Numbered from the stretch's first letter, positions 42,456-51,531 are shown. The stretch: DNA of 64,000 nucleotides from Microbacterium esteraromaticum (GCF_900163815.1 NZ_FUKO01000023.1:1-64000); one strand, 5' to 3'. Notes: a model not told the origin generated them from the sequence alone. A program made the numbers and translations.

Positions 42456-42659
42456 ATGCAGGTATGGATTGTTTATCTGGAAGACGAACCGGGATTCGTT
42501 GGGGTGTTTGATGTTGAAGAAGACGCCTACGAGTTTCAGTCAGAGTACGCCGCTGCTCACAAGCGTCCAGTACTACTAACGCCAGTGACTCTTCCCTATC
42601 GGGAAAGTGACTATGAGTTGAGGGTCGACGGCAATAGTCAGCCTTCTGAGAGCGCTTAG
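42456..42659 (+). CDS. Small AT-richer hypothetical protein, 67 residues
   Basis: This acidic soluble protein (MQVWIVYLEDEPGFVGVFDV, ending in NSQPSESA) has a likely beta-beta-alpha start. Its codon use is unlike the window: TTT, TTG, CTA, AGT and CCA are common and GC is near 50%. It lies directly beyond the truncated HhH-GPD fragment, so it is probably part of the same foreign segment as the acyltransferase. The leaderless-type promoter supports expression. No family is recognised. Confidence 0.65.
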   Translation: MQVWIVYLEDEPGFVGVFDVEEDAYEFQSEYAAAHKRPVLLTPVTLPYRESDYELRVDGNSQPSESA

Positions 42660-42681
42660 AAGCTGTTGCTGGGTACGAGCC

Positions 42682-43959
42682 TCAGGCGGTGGCCTGGTCG
42701 GATGCGGCGTCGCCAGCATCCGGCGACAGCCCGTACAGCGTCTCGAGGGCAGTGATGAACTCATCCGCCCGACCCGCGGCGGCGAGTTCATGTGCGCGAG
42801 TAGTAGGGGTATGCAGCAGCACGCCGGCGAGGTGACGCATCGCCTGCTCGACGAGTCCGCCATCGTCGCCACGTCGCCGGGCGCGCTCGATCTCTGCTTC
42901 GAGGAGGCCGAAGATGTGCGTGCGAAGCTCCACCACGGCAGGCGTCACGCTCAGGCGGGATCCGTCGAGGTGAAAGCTCTCCGCGGCCTCGCGCACGACC
43001 GTGCGGGCGGCATCCGTCGCCTGCAGCTCTTCGAGCGGAGCGTGCAGACGGATCGTCTCGAGGTCGAGAAGCGCGACGCCTTCGAGGTTCGCAACGGCGG
43101 GGTCGACGTTGCGCGGCATGCCCAGGTCGATCACCAGCTGCGAAGGCGCACTGCCCATCGGGCAGCCCGCGCTGGCTGCGCGCTCCTGTCGCTGCAGCTG
43201 CACGGGGCCCAGCACCGGCTCGGTCGCCGTCGTGCATGTGATCAGCAGGGATGAGCGCTGGGCGACATTCGCGTACTCCTCAGCATCCACCGATCGGATG
43301 CCGTGCTTCTTGGCGAACAGTTCAGCGCGCCCCGACGGCGAATAGACCGAGATGTCGATGGCTCCGCGTTCACGCAGCGTCGCGAGGGTGACTGCCGCGT
43401 AGGCGCCGGTACCGACCAGCAGCACGCGTTCGGCAGACCAGTCGGCGATGCGGCTGTCGGCCAGCTCCAGCGAGAGCCGCACCAGTGATCGGCCTGCGCG
43501 GTGCAGCGCGGTGACGTTCTTCACCTTGCGCTGCGCCTGGCTCGCCCGCTGAAAAAGGCGCTCGAGTTCGGGTGACGTGGTGCCTTGTTCGCGGGCATCG
43601 GTCAACGCGCGCCGCACCTGCCCGGCGATCTCGCCCTCACCGGAGACGACCGATTCCAGGCCCGACGCGACCGCGAAGAGGTGCTCGGCGACATGGCGGT
43701 CGTTGACGATCCGGTACGAGCCGTCGAGGTCGGCTGCGGGAATATCGGTGGACTGAGCGACAGCATCCATGACGGCATCCGGCCCGAACTCATCGGAGAA
43801 CTGGATGTAGGCCTCGAACCGGTTGCACGTCGCGAGCACGACAGCGCCGTCAGCGCCCGCATCCACGAGCTTGGGCGCAACGGTTTCGGGGTGGCGGCTG
43901 AGGCGTTCGAGCAGGTCGAAGGAGGCAGTCTTATGACTCGCCGTTACGCAGAGCAGCAC
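42682..43959 (-). CDS. hemA: Glutamyl-tRNA reductase
   Basis: This 425-residue NADPH enzyme reduces glutamyl-tRNA to glutamate 1-semialdehyde, the first committed step of heme synthesis. The catalytic Cys45 lies in LATCNRFEAYIQ. The NADPH domain (VLLVGTGAYAAVTLATLRERG) and the C-terminal dimerisation helix follow. The GTG at 43959 is chosen because TATCAT lies 6 nt upstream and the protein then has the family start LLCVTASHKTA. The frame runs open for 205 codons upstream, but that is antisense to hemE. It is divergent from hemE. Confidence 0.95.
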   Translation of the reverse strand: MLLCVTASHKTASFDLLERLSRHPETVAPKLVDAGADGAVVLATCNRFEAYIQFSDEFGPDAVMDAVAQSTDIPAADLDGSYRIVNDRHVAEHLFAVASGLESVVSGEGEIAGQVRRALTDAREQGTTSPELERLFQRASQAQRKVKNVTALHRAGRSLVRLSLELADSRIADWSAERVLLVGTGAYAAVTLATLRERGAIDISVYSPSGRAELFAKKHGIRSVDAEEYANVAQRSSLLITCTTATEPVLGPVQLQRQERAASAGCPMGSAPSQLVIDLGMPRNVDPAVANLEGVALLDLETIRLHAPLEELQATDAARTVVREAAESFHLDGSRLSVTPAVVELRTHIFGLLEAEIERARRRGDDGGLVEQAMRHLAGVLLHTPTTRAHELAAAGRADEFITALETLYGLSPDAGDAASDQATA

Positions 43960-43965
43960 GCACCG

Positions 43966-43971
43966 ATGATA
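43966..43971 (-). promoter_or_regulatory. -10 element TATCAT, leaderless hemA promoter
   Basis: TATCAT is 6 nt before the hemA GTG at 43959. Confidence 0.5.
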
Positions 43972-43978
43972 AGGCCGG

Positions 43979-44036
43979 TGGCTATGAGGGTCATATGAAG
44001 CGCACCCCAGCGTCGTGACCGGAAGACCCATAGCCA
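43979..44036. promoter_or_regulatory. Inverted repeat in the hemA-hemE divergent promoter region
   Basis: TGGCTATGAGGGTC (43979-43992) is complementary to GACCCATAGCCA (44025-44036) apart from a two-base bulge. The arms flank a 32-nt centre in the 90-nt gap between the two start codons. It may bind a regulator controlling both directions. Confidence 0.45.
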
Positions 44037-44049
44037 GCGATGACACGAT

Positions 44050-45069
44050 GTGCACATGAGTGATCTGCTGCGCGCGCTCGCCGGTGAGACCCCCGAGCGC
44101 ACCCCTGTTTGGTTCATGCGTCAGGCGGGCAGGTCGCTGCCCGAGTATCGCGAGCTGCGTGTCGGCACGCAGATGCTGGATGCCTGCCTCACTCCCGAGC
44201 TCGCCTCCGAGATCACCCTGCAACCGGTGCGCCGGCACAAGGTCGACGCGGCAGTGTTCTTCAGCGACATCGTGATTCCGCTGCGCCTCGCCGGGGTCGA
44301 CGTCGTGATCGAGCCGGGCCGCGGACCGGTGTTCGCAAGCCCGATCCGCACGGCCGACGATGTCGCGCGCATCACGCAGATCGACCCCGCCGACCTCGAC
44401 GGCACCGCGATCACCGAGGCCGTGCGTCTCACCACAGCTGAGCTCGGCGACACCCCGCTGATCGGCTTCGCCGGAGCACCCTTCACGCTCGCGGCGTACC
44501 TGATCGAAGGCGGCCCCTCGAAGGAGCACATGCGCGCCCGCGCCATGATGCACGCCGACCCCGAATCCTGGCATCGCCTTGCTGGGTGGCTGTCACGCAT
44601 CTCTCGTCGCTTCCTCGAGATCCAGCGCGATGCCGGAGCATCCGTCGTGCAGCTCTTCGACTCCTGGGCGGGTTCGCTGAACCCTGCTGATTACCGCACG
44701 CACATCGCCCCGCACTCGCACGCCGCGCTCGAGGGGATCGGGCTGCCCAGCATCCACTTCGGTGTCGGGACGGGGCCGTTCCTCGGTGACATGCGTCTCG
44801 ACGGTGTTGCGGATGCTGTCGGCGTCGACTGGCGGATGCCGCTCGACGAGGCGATCTCGGTCGTCGGACCGGACACCGCCGTGCAGGGCAACATCGATCC
44901 GGCGATGCTGCAGGCGCCGTGGCCGATCCTCGAAGCGCACGTGCGCGATGTGATCGCCCGCGGTCGCGGCGCGAAGGGGCACATCCTCAACCTCGGTCAC
45001 GGCGTGCCGCCGGACACCGACCCCGATCAGCTCACCCGCATCGTCGAGGTCGCGCACGGCGAGCGCTGA
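44050..45069 (+). CDS. hemE: Uroporphyrinogen decarboxylase
   Basis: This 339-residue enzyme converts uroporphyrinogen III to coproporphyrinogen III. The family signature [15 protein letters not shown] starts at residue 22, with the substrate-binding Arg24 and Arg28. The second signature [16 protein letters not shown] is near residue 138. GTG 44050 and ATG 44056 are both possible starts. It is first in a plus-strand unit with hemY, 41 nt downstream. Confidence 0.95.
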   Translation: MHMSDLLRALAGETPERTPVWFMRQAGRSLPEYRELRVGTQMLDACLTPELASEITLQPVRRHKVDAAVFFSDIVIPLRLAGVDVVIEPGRGPVFASPIRTADDVARITQIDPADLDGTAITEAVRLTTAELGDTPLIGFAGAPFTLAAYLIEGGPSKEHMRARAMMHADPESWHRLAGWLSRISRRFLEIQRDAGASVVQLFDSWAGSLNPADYRTHIAPHSHAALEGIGLPSIHFGVGTGPFLGDMRLDGVADAVGVDWRMPLDEAISVVGPDTAVQGNIDPAMLQAPWPILEAHVRDVIARGRGAKGHILNLGHGVPPDTDPDQLTRIVEVAHGER

Positions 45070-45110
45070 TCCCAGCCGACCCCGGAGCCGCGCGATGAAA
45101 GAATCGACAC

Positions 45111-46619
45111 ATGACCGCAGAGCCATCGGCTGAACTCGCCGCCCGCGCCGCAGAGCAGCACATCGTCGTCATCGGCGGCGGCATCGGCGGCCTGATCGCG
45201 GCACGCGAGTGCGCGAAGGTCGGCATGCGCGTGACGCTGATCGAGGCCGAGACGGCCCTGGGCGGCAGCATCCGCTCGGCTGAACTCGACGGGATCATCG
45301 TCGACGCGGGCGCCGAGAGCTTCGCCACCCGTGGCGGCCACGTGCGCGCACTGATCGACCAACTCGGTCTCGGCGATCGGGTGGTCGCACCCGAAGGCGG
45401 CGGGGCGTGGCTCAGCGGAAATCCGGATGCCCCGGACTCTCCGCTCCCCGTCGGCGGGCTGCTCGGCATCCCCGCGAATCCCTTCCAAGAAGATGTGCGC
45501 GCGATCATCGGCTGGCGCGGAGTCTGGCGAGCCTACCTCGATCGGCTGCGCCCGCCGCTCACGATCGGCCACGAGCGCAGCCTCGGCAAGCTCGTGCGCA
45601 CCCGCATGGGCTCTCGCGTGCACGACAGGCTCGTCGCACCGGTGACAGCCGGCGTCTACTCGGCACTCCCCGGCGACGTCGACACCGACGTCGCCGCCCC
45701 CGGGTTGAACGCGGCGCTCACCCGAGTGGGCTCGCTCAGCGGTGCGGTCATGGCGCTGCTCGGTGACCGCGCCGAGAAGACGGGCAAGGCTCCCGGCTCA
45801 GCGGTGCTGGGTCTGAATGGCGGCATGGGCCGCCTGGTCGACGCACTGCGCGAAGACCTGCAGAAGTACGGCGTCGAGGTGCGCACAGCGACCCGCGCGA
45901 CCGCTCTCGTCCGTGCGGGCACGAACTGGATGGTGCAGTGCACGTCGGAAGCGGATGCTGCGGAGCCCGCACTCGAGCCCGAGTCCGAACCCGAACCAGC
46001 GGACGAGACCCCGCCCCCGCTGAGTGCCACCGCCGTCATCGTCGCCACGGCCGAGCCCGCCGCGCGGATGCTGCTCGACCCGCACGTCACGGATCTCGGA
46101 GATGCGTCGCCCGCGCCCGAGATCGAGATCGTCACCCTGCTGCTGGATGCCCCCGAGCTCGACCCCGCCCCTCGCGGAAGCGGTGTGCTGACGGTGCCGG
46201 GCAGCCATATCGCCAAGGCGCTCACCCACTCCACCGCGAAATGGGGGTGGCTGCGAGGTGCAGCTGGCGGCCGACACCTCGTGCGCGTCTCGTTCGGCAC
46301 TCAGGGTGAGGCAGCCGCCACAGCGACGCTGGACGACGACGCCGCGGCCCAGCTCGGCCTTTCCGAGGCATCCGCTCTGCTCGGCGTCGATCTGCGGCCG
46401 CAGCAGCTTGTCGCGGCCCACCGTGCGCGCTTCGTGCAGGCGCAGCCGACATCGCTGATCGGTGCCGCAGAGCGTCGCACGGCGGCCAGGCAGGCGGTGC
46501 AGAAGACGCCGGGCCTGGCGGTCGTGGGCGCGTGGGTTTCCGGCACGGGATTGGCCCAGGTGATCCCGGATGCTGCGGCTGAAGCCGACCGGTTGCGCGG
46601 CCAACTGCTCTGGGACTGA
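45111..46619 (+). CDS. hemY: HemY-type coproporphyrinogen III oxidase (CgoX; older name protoporphyrinogen oxidase)
   Basis: This 502-residue FAD enzyme has the dinucleotide motif VIGGGIGGLIAARECAKVG near residue 15 and the C-terminal FAD motif VVGAWVSGTGLAQVIPDA. Because the cluster also encodes HemQ, the pathway is very likely coproporphyrin-dependent, so the product would be coproporphyrin III. A Pro/Glu/Ala-rich insert (ALEPESEPEPADETPPPL) near residue 290 is an unusual loop. It lies 41 nt after hemE on the same strand. Confidence 0.92.
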   Translation: MTAEPSAELAARAAEQHIVVIGGGIGGLIAARECAKVGMRVTLIEAETALGGSIRSAELDGIIVDAGAESFATRGGHVRALIDQLGLGDRVVAPEGGGAWLSGNPDAPDSPLPVGGLLGIPANPFQEDVRAIIGWRGVWRAYLDRLRPPLTIGHERSLGKLVRTRMGSRVHDRLVAPVTAGVYSALPGDVDTDVAAPGLNAALTRVGSLSGAVMALLGDRAEKTGKAPGSAVLGLNGGMGRLVDALREDLQKYGVEVRTATRATALVRAGTNWMVQCTSEADAAEPALEPESEPEPADETPPPLSATAVIVATAEPAARMLLDPHVTDLGDASPAPEIEIVTLLLDAPELDPAPRGSGVLTVPGSHIAKALTHSTAKWGWLRGAAGGRHLVRVSFGTQGEAAATATLDDDAAAQLGLSEASALLGVDLRPQQLVAAHRARFVQAQPTSLIGAAERRTAARQAVQKTPGLAVVGAWVSGTGLAQVIPDAAAEADRLRGQLLWD

Positions 46620-46659
46620 GCGCTCGCCGCTCCTTACCTCTGATCAGTGGCGCGCACAA

Positions 46660-46694
46660 GGGTAGATGCCCAATTCGGAATATGCGACTACCCT
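46660..46694 (+). promoter_or_regulatory. Promoter of the YtxH-like gene with GGGTAG/CTACCC inverted repeat
   Basis: The -10 candidate TACCCT (46689-46694) predicts a leader of about 68 nt with AGGAGG before the ATG at 46769. GGGTAG (46660-46665) and CTACCC (46688-46693) form an inverted repeat whose right arm overlaps the -10 element. Confidence 0.35.
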
Positions 46695-46768
46695 GAGAAG
46701 TCAATCGTGCGGGAGCGGAACAGTTCCGGACCCGGGCGCAGACGCCGCAACAACGTCAGGAGGCTCCC

Positions 46769-47254
46769 ATGAAGGGGAAGATCGGACTCGTCGTCGGACT
46801 CGGCGCAGGGTATGTGCTCGGCACGCGTGCAGGACGAGCGCGCTATGAGCAGATCAAAACGCAGTGGTTGAAGGTCTGGCACCTCGATCCCGTCCAGCAC
46901 CAGGTCGTTCGCGTGCAGGACTTCGCGAAGGCCCAGGCGGCAGCCGTACCAGGCGCGCTCTGGAATGGCGCCGTCAAGGTGGTCAAGGCGGCCGCCAACT
47001 CCACTGGCGCACCCGGTGAGCGTCTGGAGACCGCGGTCGACGCGACGAAGGATGCCGCTGGCGATGTCGCCGATGCGGTGAAGGATGCCGCGAAGGACGC
47101 CGCAGAGTCGACCGCAGCAACGAACTCGGCCTCGACGGGCTCGTCATCGAACTCCGCGACGACGAAGAAGCCCGCCGCGAAGACGGCCTCTTCGTCGTCG
47201 AAGACGGCATCGAAGGCCTCGTCGAAGAGCACGCCGAAGAAGAGCGGTGCCTGA
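46769..47254 (+). CDS. YtxH-like protein with Lys/Ala/Ser-rich tail
   Basis: This 161-residue protein has a glycine-rich hydrophobic N-terminus (KIGLVVGLGAGYVLGTRAGR) as in YtxH/DUF-type membrane-associated proteins. An amphipathic middle follows (DATKDAAGDVADAVKDAAK, like LEA repeats), then a Ser/Lys/Ala-rich tail from residue 115. It is probably attached to the membrane by its N-terminus. It is followed after one nucleotide by a holin-X-like gene and then a DUF3618-like gene, a trio seen together in actinobacteria; stress or envelope function is an inference. Confidence 0.8.
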   Translation: MKGKIGLVVGLGAGYVLGTRAGRARYEQIKTQWLKVWHLDPVQHQVVRVQDFAKAQAAAVPGALWNGAVKVVKAAANSTGAPGERLETAVDATKDAAGDVADAVKDAAKDAAESTAATNSASTGSSSNSATTKKPAAKTASSSSKTASKASSKSTPKKSGA

Positions 47255-47255
47255 G

Positions 47256-47663
47256 ATGCCCCGCGGATACCGCGATCGCGCCGATGACAGCCTGCTGACG
47301 CTGCTGGGCGATCTGCCCGAGCTGGTGCGCAATCTCGTCACGGCCGAGATCAACGCGGCGAAGGCCTGGGTATCGCGCACGGCGAAAGATGCCGGGATCG
47401 GCAGCGTCTGGTTCGTCCTCGCGCTGTTCTTCCTGTTCTGGATGATTCCCGCGCTGCTCGCGTTCACCATCATCGGTCTCGCCTCGTGGTGGCCGGCGTG
47501 GCTTGCGGCACTGGCGACGGTCGGCATCCTGCTCCTCATCATCGCCATCTTCGCGCTGCTGGGTGTGATGCGATTCCGCAGACTCTCCAAACGCGAGAAT
47601 CCAGGACAGGCTGTGGCGACCGACGTTCGACTTGTGAAGGAGGCCGGCGATGACCAGCTCTGA
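47256..47663 (+). CDS. Phage-holin-superfamily-III-like (DUF1469) membrane protein
   Basis: This 135-residue protein has an N-terminal amphipathic helix (DDSLLTLLGDLPELVRNLVT) and two strong membrane helices (about 49-72 and 76-103), the pattern of the actinobacterial holin-X/DUF1469 family. There are no phage genes around, so the holin label is structural only. The ATG follows the stop of the YtxH-like gene directly, and its 3' end overlaps the next gene by 14 nt, so the three are translationally linked. Confidence 0.85.
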   Translation: MPRGYRDRADDSLLTLLGDLPELVRNLVTAEINAAKAWVSRTAKDAGIGSVWFVLALFFLFWMIPALLAFTIIGLASWWPAWLAALATVGILLLIIAIFALLGVMRFRRLSKRENPGQAVATDVRLVKEAGDDQL

Positions 47664-47955
47664 CCCGCGTTCGAACCAGGAACTCGTGAGCGGCACCGCG
47701 CTGCCCCGCACTGCTGTGCCTCCGGGGATCGTCGATCCTGTGGCATCCGCCCGTGCGGAGCTGAAGGCCGCTCTCGCCGCCATCGAGGTGCGCGGCAATT
47801 TCCCGCGTCGCATCGAGAAGGCGTCGCAGCGGGGCATCGTGCGTGCGCGCACCTTCGCGCGGCGCAATCCGGTTGCTGCCGCTGGCGCCGTCGCGGGGGT
47901 CGCTGCGGCTGTCGGCGGACTCGTCTGGGTCATCGCCCGCGCCGTCGCACGCTGA
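47650..47955 (+). CDS. DUF3618-like small membrane protein
   Basis: This 101-residue protein has a soluble N-terminus, an amphipathic ARAELKAALAAIEVRGNFPR stretch resembling the DUF3618 signature, and one C-terminal membrane helix (residues 75-97). AAGGAGG precedes the ATG inside the upstream gene. It is the last gene of the envelope trio that separates hemY from hemQ. Confidence 0.78.
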   Translation: MTSSDPRSNQELVSGTALPRTAVPPGIVDPVASARAELKAALAAIEVRGNFPRRIEKASQRGIVRARTFARRNPVAAAGAVAGVAAAVGGLVWVIARAVAR

Positions 47956-48023
47956 ACAGCGAGTGCTGAACAGCGAACGCACCGCCCGCTGACTCACGGT
48001 TCGCCGTCTTCGCACAGAAGAGG

Positions 48024-48029
48024 CAGACT
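48024..48029 (+). promoter_or_regulatory. -10 element CAGACT, leaderless hemQ operon promoter
   Basis: CAGACT is 6 nt before the hemQ ATG at 48036. It is the same hexamer and spacing as before the genes at 30924 and 52955. Confidence 0.45.
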
Positions 48030-48035
48030 GGAATC

Positions 48036-48713
48036 ATGTCGGAAGTTTCTGAAGAAAACCCGTCCGGATTCACCCTGTGGGCTGTGTGGCGACGAAACCC
48101 CGATTCGCCGGTCGCTGAGGCCGATGCGACGGAGCTCGAGACGATCGCCGGCTACATCGAAGATTCCGGCGTCTCCATCCGCGGCTTCTACGACGTCAGC
48201 GGTCTGAAGGCAGACGCCGATCTGATGATCTGGCTGCACGGCCCCACGGCAGAAGAACTGCAGCGCGCGCTGCGCCGCCTGCGCCGCACCGAGATGCTGC
48301 GTTCGCTGCTGCCGGTGTGGAACGTCATGGGCGTGCACCGCGACGCGGAGTTCAACCGCGCGCATGTGCCTGGTTTCCTGCGCGGCATCGAGCCGAAGGG
48401 CTGGCTGTGCCTGTACCCGTTCGTGCGCACCCCCGAGTGGTATCTCATCGAAGATGCCGACCGACGCCGCATGCTCGCCGACCACGGTCGTCGCGGTGCC
48501 GCGTTCAAGGGCGTCACCGCCAACACGGTCGCCGCTTTCGCGCTGGGCGACTACGAGTGGCTGCTGCCGCTCGAGGCCGATGACCCGACCGAGCTCGTCG
48601 ACCTGATGCGTGACCTGCGCTACACCGAAGCGCGCCGATTCGTGAAGGAAGAGGTTCCGTTCTACACGGGACGACGCCTGCGGTTCGACGAGATTGCCGA
48701 CGTGCTGCAGTGA
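48036..48713 (+). CDS. hemQ: Coproheme decarboxylase HemQ/ChdC
   Basis: This 225-residue chlorite-dismutase-family protein uses hydrogen peroxide to convert coproheme III to heme b, the last step of the coproporphyrin-dependent pathway. The catalytic tyrosine lies in LCLYPFVRTPEWYLI near residue 130, and the core helix VRGFY-type segment near the N-terminus reads VSIRGFYDVSGL. The short length fits the actinobacterial branch. It starts the coupled unit hemQ-hemC-hemD-hemB. Confidence 0.94.
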   Translation: MSEVSEENPSGFTLWAVWRRNPDSPVAEADATELETIAGYIEDSGVSIRGFYDVSGLKADADLMIWLHGPTAEELQRALRRLRRTEMLRSLLPVWNVMGVHRDAEFNRAHVPGFLRGIEPKGWLCLYPFVRTPEWYLIEDADRRRMLADHGRRGAAFKGVTANTVAAFALGDYEWLLPLEADDPTELVDLMRDLRYTEARRFVKEEVPFYTGRRLRFDEIADVLQ

Positions 48714-49702
48714 GCACGACCGCTCCGATCCGCCTCGGCACGCGTCGCAGCGCTCTCGCCCAGGCGCAGTCCGGCCATGTGGCCGAAGCGCTCTCCGCGA
48801 TCGCCGGCCGACCGGTCGAGTTGGTTCCGATCGTCTCCGAGGGCGATACCAACCGGGCATCGCTGTCGGAGATCGGTGGCACGGGCATCTTCGCCAACCT
48901 GCTCCGGGAGGCGCTCGTCGCAGGGAAGTGCGACATCCTCGTGCACTCGCTGAAGGATCTGCCCACCGCGATGCCGCCCGAACTCGTGATCGCCGCCACA
49001 CCCGCCCGCGTCGATGCGCGTGATGTCGTCATCACGCGTGACGGCACCCCACTGCACGAATTGCGCACCGGCAGCGCGATCGGCACCGGGGCGCCGCGCC
49101 GCATCGCGCAGGTGCGTCGCCGTGCACCGCACGCCAAGGTCGTCGATATCCGCGGCAACGTCGACTCGCGTCTGGCGCGCGTCGAATCCGGAGATCTGGA
49201 TGCTGTGATCCTCGCCGCTGCCGGGCTGTCGCGCCTCGGCTCCGAATCGACATTGCACCGTGAGGAGCTCGGGCTCGCCGAGTGGCCCACAGCCCCCGGA
49301 CAGGGTGCACTCGCCGTCGAGACCACGGTGGACGCCCCTGCCGAACTGCTCGCAGCGCTCGCCGAACTCGAAGACGAAGACACCCGATTGGCCATCACCG
49401 TCGAGCGTGCGATCCTCGCCGGACTCGACGTCGGATGCCAGGCGCCGATGGCTGCGCACGCGGTCGTCAGCGGCGACAGCGTCCGCGTCCGCGCCGTCGT
49501 ATACGAGCCCAACGGAGAGGGCCGAATCGGCCTCGACGTCACGGAGTCCCTGAACCGGGGGTATATTCGACGGAACGGCAGCGGCAACGAAGCGAATGCT
49601 GCCGATGGTGCAGACCCGATGCGCACGGCCCGTGACATCGGCGACTCTGCAGCCCATCGGCTGCTCGAACAGGGAGCGGCCGACTTCCTCCCGCGAGAGT
49701 GA
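48710..49702 (+). CDS. hemC: Porphobilinogen deaminase (hydroxymethylbilane synthase)
   Basis: This 330-residue enzyme links four porphobilinogens into hydroxymethylbilane. The dipyrromethane cofactor attaches to the cysteine in AGLDVGCQAPM near residue 244, and the DLPT loop reads VHSLKDLPTAMP near residue 80. The N-terminal RLGTRRSALAQAQSG is typical. The GTG at 48710 overlaps the hemQ stop (GTGA). Confidence 0.95.
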   Translation: MSTTAPIRLGTRRSALAQAQSGHVAEALSAIAGRPVELVPIVSEGDTNRASLSEIGGTGIFANLLREALVAGKCDILVHSLKDLPTAMPPELVIAATPARVDARDVVITRDGTPLHELRTGSAIGTGAPRRIAQVRRRAPHAKVVDIRGNVDSRLARVESGDLDAVILAAAGLSRLGSESTLHREELGLAEWPTAPGQGALAVETTVDAPAELLAALAELEDEDTRLAITVERAILAGLDVGCQAPMAAHAVVSGDSVRVRAVVYEPNGEGRIGLDVTESLNRGYIRRNGSGNEANAADGADPMRTARDIGDSAAHRLLEQGAADFLPRE

Positions 49703-50505
49703 TCCTGATGACTGCTACCGAATCGAAAACGGAACGGCCGCTGGACGGCTGGCGAGTTCTTGTGCCCCGTGGCGGCCCCTGGGGCGACGGCGTCGCCGCC
49801 AGTCTGCGCGCGCAGGGCGCTGTGCCCGTCGTCGCACCGCTGATCAACTTCGCGCCGACGACAGACCAAGAGACGCTGGATGCTGCGCTGGATCGCCTGC
49901 AGTCCGGTCACTACGACTGGCTCACCGTCACCAGCGCCACGACGGTCGATGTGCTCTTCGCGCACCGCGTCGAGGTGCCGCGCAAGACGAAGATCGCCGC
50001 AGTGGGCGAGACCACGGCGGCGGCCCTGCAGGCTGTCGGCTACGAGGTCGCGCTCGTGCCCGAACTCGATAATTCGGCGGCGGGTATGGCCGAGCAGATG
50101 ATCGCGCTTGAGCCCGATGCCCGGCGGGTGCTGTCGCTGCGCAGCGAGATCGCCAAGCCGGTGCTCTCGGTGATGCTCACTGAGGCCGGGCACGATGTGG
50201 ACAGCGTCATCGCGTACCGCACCGTCGGTGTTCCGGTCACCGAGCGCATTCGCCGCGACGTCGAGAACGGCCGCATCAACGCGATCCTGATCACGAGCGG
50301 TTCGGTGGCCAGCCAGGTGCGCGAACAGTTCCCGGAGATCCCCGACACAACCCTGTTGGCAGCGATCGGGCCGCGTACCGCGAAGGATGCGCGCAAGGCG
50401 GGCCTTCCGATCGCCGCTATCGCAAACAAGCAGACCGTCGATGCACTGATCGACACCGTCTCGCACTTCACGCTGCCGCACGCCGCCGACGAGTTCGCTC
50501 CGTGA
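49699..50505 (+). CDS. hemD: Uroporphyrinogen III synthase
   Basis: This 268-residue cyclase turns hydroxymethylbilane into uroporphyrinogen III. The family diverges strongly in sequence, but the two-domain layout is clear (GWRVLVPRGGPWGDGVAASL at the start, AAIGPRTAKDARKAGLPI near residue 222). The GTG at 49699 overlaps the hemC stop like the other joints of this unit; ATG 49708 is an alternative that removes three residues. The position between hemC and hemB confirms the call. Confidence 0.92.
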   Translation: MILMTATESKTERPLDGWRVLVPRGGPWGDGVAASLRAQGAVPVVAPLINFAPTTDQETLDAALDRLQSGHYDWLTVTSATTVDVLFAHRVEVPRKTKIAAVGETTAAALQAVGYEVALVPELDNSAAGMAEQMIALEPDARRVLSLRSEIAKPVLSVMLTEAGHDVDSVIAYRTVGVPVTERIRRDVENGRINAILITSGSVASQVREQFPEIPDTTLLAAIGPRTAKDARKAGLPIAAIANKQTVDALIDTVSHFTLPHAADEFAP

Positions 50506-51479
50506 ATCGCTTTCCCCAGACGCGCCTTCGGCGGTTGCGTCAGTCGGCGCCGCTGCGGGAACTCGCTCGCGAGACCTCGCTCGAAGCCCGGCATCTCGTG
50601 CTGCCGATGTTCGTCCGCGAGGGACTCGCCGAACCCGCGGCGATCGGCTCGCTGCCCGGGGTCGTGCAGCACTCGCTCGATTCGCTGAAGCGCGCGGCAG
50701 CGGATGCTGCTGAAGCTGGCGTCGGTGGAGTGATGCTCTTCGGGGTGCCGTCGGCGCGCGACGCGATCGGCTCCGGGGCAGATGATCCCGATGGCATCCT
50801 CAATGTCGCAACGAGGGCCGTCGCAGCCGAGGTCGGCGACGCGCTGGTCGTGCAGACCGATCTGTGTCTGGACGAATTCACCGACCATGGCCACTGCGGC
50901 GTGCTTTCGGCATCCGGAGCAGTCGACAACGATGCCACCCTCGAGCGCTACTGCTCGATGGCGCTCGCGCAGGCGCGCGCCGGCTCGCAGGTGCTGGGGC
51001 TCAGCGGCATGATGGACGGCCAGGTGGCGGCGGCGCGAGAGACGCTGGATGCCGAGGGCTTCCAGGACACACTGCTGCTGGCCTACTCGGCGAAGTACGC
51101 CAGTGCGTTCTACGGCCCATTTCGCGAGGCCGTCGATTCGCAACTGCAGGGCGATCGTCGCGCCTATCAGATGGATCCGGGCAACCGGCGCGAAGGCGTG
51201 CGCGAAGCGCTCCTCGATCAAGACGAGGGCGCCGACATCGTCATGGTGAAGCCGGCGATGGCGTTCCTCGATGTGCTGCGCGAGGTGCGCAACGCGGTCG
51301 ACCTGCCGGTCTGGGCGTACCAGGTGTCGGGTGAATACGCGATGATCGAGGCCGCGGCGGCCAACGGCTGGATCGATCGCCGTGTGTCGGTGCTCGAGTC
51401 GCTGCTGTCGATTCGTCGCGCCGGCGCCGACGTCGTGCTCAGCTACTGGGCTGTCGAGGCCGCCCGCTGGCTCCGCTGA
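50502..51479 (+). CDS. hemB: Delta-aminolevulinic acid dehydratase (porphobilinogen synthase)
   Basis: This 325-residue enzyme condenses two 5-aminolevulinates. The Schiff-base lysines are in [12 protein letters not shown] and [11 protein letters not shown]. The metal segment reads [15 protein letters not shown], with two of the three zinc cysteines of animal enzymes and an Asp in place of the middle one, which suggests a mixed or magnesium-dependent site. The GTG overlaps the hemD stop (GTGA), closing the four-gene unit. Confidence 0.95.
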   Translation: MNRFPQTRLRRLRQSAPLRELARETSLEARHLVLPMFVREGLAEPAAIGSLPGVVQHSLDSLKRAAADAAEAGVGGVMLFGVPSARDAIGSGADDPDGILNVATRAVAAEVGDALVVQTDLCLDEFTDHGHCGVLSASGAVDNDATLERYCSMALAQARAGSQVLGLSGMMDGQVAAARETLDAEGFQDTLLLAYSAKYASAFYGPFREAVDSQLQGDRRAYQMDPGNRREGVREALLDQDEGADIVMVKPAMAFLDVLREVRNAVDLPVWAYQVSGEYAMIEAAAANGWIDRRVSVLESLLSIRRAGADVVLSYWAVEAARWLR

Positions 51480-51510
51480 CCCACCCGCTTCTCGCTCCCT
51501 GCTCATAGGT

Positions 51511-51530
51511 CGTTCACGTACTTTTGAACG
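51511..51530. promoter_or_regulatory. Inverted repeat CGTTCA...TGAACG over the hemL -10 element
   Basis: CGTTCA (51511-51516) and TGAACG (51525-51530) flank the -10 hexamer TACTTT (51519-51524), which is 7 nt before the hemL ATG. The repeat would be well placed as an operator on a leaderless promoter. Confidence 0.45.
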
Positions 51531-51531
51531 C

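Noticed and set aside
43960..44574. Upstream extension of hemA by 205 codons
   Set aside because: Antisense to hemE; the family N-terminus begins at the GTG 43959.
47256..47663. Possible prophage signal from the holin-like gene
   Set aside because: No endolysin, structural, integrase or other phage gene is nearby, and the actinobacterial holin-X family is chromosomal.
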